This document shows positions 59,907-64,000 of a stretch of DNA of 64,000 nucleotides, in pieces. Both the position numbers and the translations under genes were made by a program. The notes under the pieces are model-generated. The model ran no database searches. It was not told where the DNA came from and worked only from the letters and a program-made list of their open reading frames with translations. Source of the DNA: Mucilaginibacter sp. L3T2-6 (lineage in GTDB: Bacteria > Bacteroidota > Bacteroidia > Sphingobacteriales > Sphingobacteriaceae); assembly GCF_030519355.1 (NCBI RefSeq), contig NZ_JAUMKC010000003.1:62001-126000 (forward strand). The letters are read 5' to 3'. Each line of letters starts with the position of its first letter. The stretch's first letter is position 1.

Positions 59907-62264
59907 TTAATTAATAATTATCAAATTATTGGAATTTACATATTCTTTATATTCATAAGTTGGGCTATTAATTTTATTCATTATTGTCGTTCTCATTCCA
60001 GGGTCAAAATCATCAAAATGCTTGAGATCCATAACTACTATATCTAATGGTGGGCGAGGCGGCAGCGGCGTCCTTATTTTGTTAAAATGGACATCAATAG
60101 CATCTAGAAATTGGTCGATAAACTGTTGTGGATCTTTTGTCCACGACTTCTGAAAAGCTGTCAAAGGTGCTCCTAAAGGATCATAACTTTTACTCTTTAA
60201 TAACCCGCTTGTTGCGATTGCGTCTCCTGCTTCTTCTGATCCGTTGGGTCTTGATTTTGCTTTGAATTTAATATCAATTTCTACTATAGTCTCCACTTCA
60301 TGCGGGTTGTATAAAACTGGCTTCCCTCCTGGCTTAGTTCTTCTCACATCTATCCATATTCCCGTATCCAAATACCGTTGAGCTCGTGTAACCACATAAT
60401 TTTTATACCAACTGGTAAAAGAAGTTAATTTGTCTGCGTTCACAGCATCTTTTTCAACATCCGAGAGTTGGCTCCAATATTCCACGTACTCGGGGCTGTC
60501 TTTAAGCTTAAGCAATAGATCATCTGAGATATTTGCAAAGTCATTCAAAAATCTTACAATATCCTCGTCATTCAACGCTAAAATTGCCTTTCTTAACTCT
60601 TTATTATCAGAAAATTTCAATACTTTAACCGCTGTCGCGTCATCAGAAAAAACCCTGATCGCGTCGATGTTGTCGCTAGACACGCCTCGTTGAGTTAATA
60701 AACTCCTTAGTTCAGCTGGTAAACCATCATACGCTTCTGTTACTTGTTTCGCCGCAAAAGTTACCTTCCCTTTAATTATAGGATGGAAACATACTGAGCC
60801 TAAAAGTACCGCACCCAAGAATGTATCTAAATATGAAGTTAACTCCTTTAGACCTGGGTCTGTAGTAGTAGTGTTAAGATAATTAGATATTGCTAAAGCA
60901 TTACCTGCACTGAACTGAACAGCTTCATTAATCCCCCTCACTTCCCGCCACGTCAGCAATGCCTTTGATGCTTCCAGATCTTCTAATGCATTAAATTTTG
61001 ATATTTGTTTTAGATAGGTTAAATATTCCAAATCGGCTACTTCACCTATACCGGTAAAATTCAAGGCGACGTTGATTGCTAATTCAATGAGCGCATCAGC
61101 ATCTTTAACATCTTTATAGTCGATGGCGAAATACAGGAAAAACAAAGGGAAGCAATTTGTATTAGGCATCGAAATGTCCAGGTCTGGTTGGAAACCTGTT
61201 ATAGATATCGGCTGGTATAAGTCGTAGGTACCGTATAAGTCGTTGGCGGGTGCGCTAACGGGCAGGCCTTCGAAAGTGAAGCTGGTAGTTGTCTTTTCGT
61301 AAGCAATTATTTTGTTCCGTTCTATGCTGAAATTAAAAGATTGTGTAAAGGAAATCACATCATACCTATTTTCAGATACAAAAAGTACTGTTGCGTTTTC
61401 CCCGTTATAGTGCGCGGCGCCCAAATCCGTCATATAATAAGATTCTGGGAATACGTTATCTTGATTAGCGGGCAAGGTATATGTTGGCGACGGGTAGTAA
61501 GGATTATAAATTGAGGTTTGCCATATTCTGAGTAAAAAGTTCATAAAGTTTCTGCGATTATCGGCATTCCCAAATATGCCGCCAACAATTCTCCCCACTT
61601 TATTATCACCAATGATATTACCTACCTGATTATCTCCCAGAAAATTATAAATTACCTCAAAAAGCGTTTCGTCTTTGCTTATGCCATAAATGCCAATGGT
61701 ATTTAAGTTTTTTAAAAAAGCATCACACTGGGTCTCAACTATAGTAACGGATTCAACTATCTTTAAAATTAATTTTGCGGTGATATTGGATATCCATTCG
61801 GCATCAGATTCAGATAATGGAGTACCAGCTCCTACGAGTGTAGCGAAGTTGTTTGCCACATTAACTAAAGCAAATGCTTTGCTTTCTTTGATGGCTTGCA
61901 CGATGATGTATATTTTGTCATCGACTGAAAATACAGACAATCCGCTTGCGGATAGGCAATTAGCAAGCCAAAATAGCTTTGTCGGTTCAGATGCAGCTGC
62001 AATAAGCACCTGATTAGCATAGGCGAGATTATAGAAACTTGTAAGGTTTATATAGTAGTCGATGAGATCTTGTAATGACGGCTTAATAAATATATTACCA
62101 GTTCTCCATTCCAGGTTCTGAACGGCAATATAGGCGCCTAAACTGCTCGACTGATAAAACAAAGGAAAAACGTCTTTATTTATTCGTTCAATTTGTAAAG
62201 AAATTAACGATATATAATACGCGCCGGAATCTTTATCCTCTGTAAAATCTGAACTAGTAACCAA
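59907..62264 (-). CDS. Candidate polymorphic toxin, large protein with C-terminal effector region
   Basis: A 785-residue product. The first 450 residues are beta- and helix-rich and structural in look; the last 160 carry a compact charged domain (ETIVEIDIKFKAKSRPNGSE, FIDQFLDAIDVHFNKI, LDIVVMDLKHFDDFDPG) like effector tips of polymorphic toxins, though no named toxin family is recognised. It is followed by a short putative immunity gene. The TTG start at 62264 is weak: it overlaps the upstream gene by 61 bases, and one extra A in the AAAA run near 62277 would fuse the two frames. So the true N-terminus may be the upstream protein. Confidence 0.5.
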   Translation of the reverse strand: MVTSSDFTEDKDSGAYYISLISLQIERINKDVFPLFYQSSSLGAYIAVQNLEWRTGNIFIKPSLQDLIDYYINLTSFYNLAYANQVLIAAASEPTKLFWLANCLSASGLSVFSVDDKIYIIVQAIKESKAFALVNVANNFATLVGAGTPLSESDAEWISNITAKLILKIVESVTIVETQCDAFLKNLNTIGIYGISKDETLFEVIYNFLGDNQVGNIIGDNKVGRIVGGIFGNADNRRNFMNFLLRIWQTSIYNPYYPSPTYTLPANQDNVFPESYYMTDLGAAHYNGENATVLFVSENRYDVISFTQSFNFSIERNKIIAYEKTTTSFTFEGLPVSAPANDLYGTYDLYQPISITGFQPDLDISMPNTNCFPLFFLYFAIDYKDVKDADALIELAINVALNFTGIGEVADLEYLTYLKQISKFNALEDLEASKALLTWREVRGINEAVQFSAGNALAISNYLNTTTTDPGLKELTSYLDTFLGAVLLGSVCFHPIIKGKVTFAAKQVTEAYDGLPAELRSLLTQRGVSSDNIDAIRVFSDDATAVKVLKFSDNKELRKAILALNDEDIVRFLNDFANISDDLLLKLKDSPEYVEYWSQLSDVEKDAVNADKLTSFTSWYKNYVVTRAQRYLDTGIWIDVRRTKPGGKPVLYNPHEVETIVEIDIKFKAKSRPNGSEEAGDAIATSGLLKSKSYDPLGAPLTAFQKSWTKDPQQFIDQFLDAIDVHFNKIRTPLPPRPPLDIVVMDLKHFDDFDPGMRTTIMNKINSPTYEYKEYVNSNNLIIIN

Positions 62265-62764
62265 TGCGATGTTTTAGCATAAAAATCATCGGATACAGCC
62301 GACAATGTAATTTTTTCCTGGACAACTGTATATCCTGGCTGAAGTATAATATCGAAATGTGTATCATCCAAAACCTTTGCGTTTGGATCAAAGTCCCAAC
62401 TGTATTTATCTACCGTACAAAAATCAGTATAAGGTGATTTAACTCTGAAAAATTGAACCCTGACTGTATCTTTTAATTTAGCAGAAGTAATTGTATCAAG
62501 ATTGAGCTTAGCGGCCGGCAAATCGTTTATAGAAACCCCATCGTTCACTAAATATTTCAGGAACTGTGATTCGTTATAATACCCGGCGCTGGCATTTTTT
62601 GAGTTTGCATCTCGATTGTTGAATTTATCTTTATAAACATGTACATATCTTATTTGGTTGAATGTAAAATTTGCAACAAAACCTGTCTTGCTGTTAAAAG
62701 TGACGCCTGTCAGATTTGTTGTCTGCCTTACCTTTCCGTCAATAAATATTGCTGCATCTGCCAT
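62204..62764 (-). CDS. Hypothetical protein, possibly the N-terminal part of the next
   Basis: A 186-residue product: MADAAIFIDGKVRQTTNLTG, FNQIRYVHVYKDKFNNRDANS, FFRVKSPYTDFCTVDKYSWDFD and TLSAVSDDFYAKTSHW. Beta-rich, no signal, no known family. The last 20 codons past YAK fit poorly; the neighbouring frame instead gives NIALVTSSDFTEDKDSG, which reads as a natural continuation. Two bases separate its start from the stop of the gene upstream. Confidence 0.55.
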   Translation of the reverse strand: MADAAIFIDGKVRQTTNLTGVTFNSKTGFVANFTFNQIRYVHVYKDKFNNRDANSKNASAGYYNESQFLKYLVNDGVSINDLPAAKLNLDTITSAKLKDTVRVQFFRVKSPYTDFCTVDKYSWDFDPNAKVLDDTHFDIILQPGYTVVQEKITLSAVSDDFYAKTSHWLLVQILQRIKIPARIIYR

Positions 62765-62766
62765 AA

Positions 62767-64000
62767 TTATAATGAAATTTCTAGGTCTAAATACAAAGAT
62801 TTGATAGGCTCATACTCGACATAGTCTACATATCCCTTAGTGAAGTAACACTTTCTATCTATGGAATAAACCATAATCGGTACATCACTGGCTACCAATT
62901 TTAATTCCCCCGAAATTGTTTCTCCCAGCAACGCGGCTTGATATTTTTTATAAACAACATTTTCAGTTGAAATGAGATTAATAGCATCTGTAAACATGTC
63001 AATGATAAAGAGCCTGGCATTAGTCAAACTGTTCAAGTTAATCAACTCATTTAATAAATCGTTTTCCGCTTTAGTTAGGCCTAAAATAATTCTATTGGGC
63101 ACAGAATTGTCTGTTGTTTTTAACAATAAGCCGTTTATCAACAGTGTGTAATCTGTAAACGGAAGCAAATCGAAATAAAAAGGGTCAGGCAATTGATAGC
63201 TTTCAATATTCGTAACACCCCCTGAAACTGATGAAGAAGATTTCGTATCCGCAGCAACCGTTCCGGAAATAGAAGTAACGTTATTCAAAATATCAACAGA
63301 TTCAGTAATATAAGTTACCCGGTTTAATGTTGGGGTAATTAAATCACCAGTATTTACCACATCGTTAACAATAATAGTTTGTGTAGCAGAAATCCCATAT
63401 TGGATATCATTATAAAAATGATTAACTAGGTTTAATTTTTGCATGGAAAACGTGAAGTATTGCGTCTCTGGGGTGGCCTTTAATAGCGCTGTAGCGTTTG
63501 ATTCACCAAATACATCATCAAAAAAATTAGGCTGCGACACAATATCTACTATATTACCCTCATTATCCTTTCTTTGTCCCGTTACAAAGTCATAAACAGC
63601 GCCCTGATATAATAGGATATTAAAATTAGCAACATTCAATTTAGCACCGTTATCCCCTGTAGAAGCGTTAGAAATATTTACAATTTTAGTAAGTGTGCTC
63701 GGTGTGCCATCTTCAGCATCGGGCAATTTCAAATCATCCGGCCCGCAAAAGTTATTCCCCTGCGCATTATCTATTTGCGCGGTATAACCATATAAAACAG
63801 TATTCGGATTGTTATCTGTCACAAACTGCAAGAACAAGTTATTCCTGGGTTCATCAGTGTCCTGCGGGTTTTCGTTGATCAATAGCGGCCAGCCGTTTGT
63901 TCCGTAAGCTATGGCTGTTAACGATCCATCGTCAGTACCTATCTTCAGGCTATTTGTGGTGGTGTCATCAATATTGTAATTGCCATAAAAATTGTAAGAG
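62767..64000 (-). CDS. Large hypothetical protein (5' end beyond window)
   Basis: The frame is open from 64000 to the stop at 62767 (about 410 codons), starting within the product as SYNFYGNYNIDDTTTNSLKI. A TTG at 63882 is not the start, as the frame continues upstream without a stop. All-beta, Asn/Thr/Ser-rich, no recognised family: GTNGWPLLINENPQDTDEPR, LFLQFVTDNNPNTVLYGYTA, FTFSMQKLNLVNHFYND. It seems to be a structural protein of the same block as the toxin-like and giant genes. Confidence 0.6.
   Translation of the reverse strand, partial: SYNFYGNYNIDDTTTNSLKIGTDDGSLTAIAYGTNGWPLLINENPQDTDEPRNNLFLQFVTDNNPNTVLYGYTAQIDNAQGNNFCGPDDLKLPDAEDGTPSTLTKIVNISNASTGDNGAKLNVANFNILLYQGAVYDFVTGQRKDNEGNIVDIVSQPNFFDDVFGESNATALLKATPETQYFTFSMQKLNLVNHFYNDIQYGISATQTIIVNDVVNTGDLITPTLNRVTYITESVDILNNVTSISGTVAADTKSSSSVSGGVTNIESYQLPDPFYFDLLPFTDYTLLINGLLLKTTDNSVPNRIILGLTKAENDLLNELINLNSLTNARLFIIDMFTDAINLISTENVVYKKYQAALLGETISGELKLVASDVPIMVYSIDRKCYFTKGYVDYVEYEPIKSLYLDLEISL

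Noticed and set aside
1..64000. CRISPR arrays and tRNA or rRNA genes
   Set aside because: No regularly spaced direct repeats with unique spacers and no cloverleaf-like or rRNA-like stretches were found by reading.

Overview
The window reads as a chromosomal segment of a Bacteroidota bacterium, most likely a Sphingobacteriaceae member close to Mucilaginibacter or Pedobacter. This is inferred from TAnnTTTG -7 boxes upstream of many genes, families largely restricted to this phylum (GLPGLI protein, DUF4221 lipoprotein, PF14905-type outer-membrane barrel, PepSY-like secreted protein, TPR-sensor kinases) and lipoprotein signals of Bacteroidota type. No tRNA, rRNA or CRISPR array was recognised. 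Most of the window is accessory DNA: defence genes, two transposase families, many gene remnants and several signalling loci.

Layout. 1-2.56 kb: a Hachiman defence pair (hamA complete, hamB running off the left edge). 3.2-20.6 kb: the most interesting region, a set of envelope and small secreted protein genes around a TPR histidine kinase and a NarL/LuxR-type response regulator. Seven copies of the dyad TACGG-N4-CCGTA occur here. Each has a TAnnTTTG-like -7 box exactly 22 bases downstream, and no convincing -33 box was noted where I looked. This looks like a local regulon activated by the resident two-component system, including an internal promoter inside the kinase gene that would drive the regulator itself. 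The main target is a seven-gene operon (DUF6232-like, a 177-residue unknown, two DUF4407 proteins, a membrane transglutaminase-like protein, a DUF350-like protein and a pentameric ligand-gated channel homologue). A second target on the other strand encodes a 29-residue peptide, an HNH protein, an unknown and a third DUF4407 protein.

20.9-27.2 kb: a Fic-like repressor gene behind three dyads, followed by a 5'-truncated AbiEii-type gene, a membrane protein, a LytS/LytT-type two-component pair and a secreted esterase. 27.2-34 kb: a cluster of thioredoxin-like, lipoprotein, DUF4221, twin small Cys-rich peptide, LytTR, DUF1573 and GLPGLI genes, ending in an outer-membrane receptor gene broken by an IS982-family element.

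34.4-41.9 kb: RidA and ACT-domain genes, then a scrap-yard of duplicated and decayed genes around an unusual DDE transposase. 41.95-43.7 kb: a small high-GC islet with a receiver domain carrying Glu at the phosphorylation site. 43.7-53.2 kb: a ferredoxin-reductase-like gene, a Tat-exported DUF4142 protein, a sigma-54 regulator with its TPR kinase, and a PepSY protein divergent from an OmpR/EnvZ-like pair. 53.3-64 kb: a minus-strand block of very large proteins, with a 1,995-residue DUF6603-like protein and a candidate polymorphic toxin with putative immunity protein, running off the right edge.
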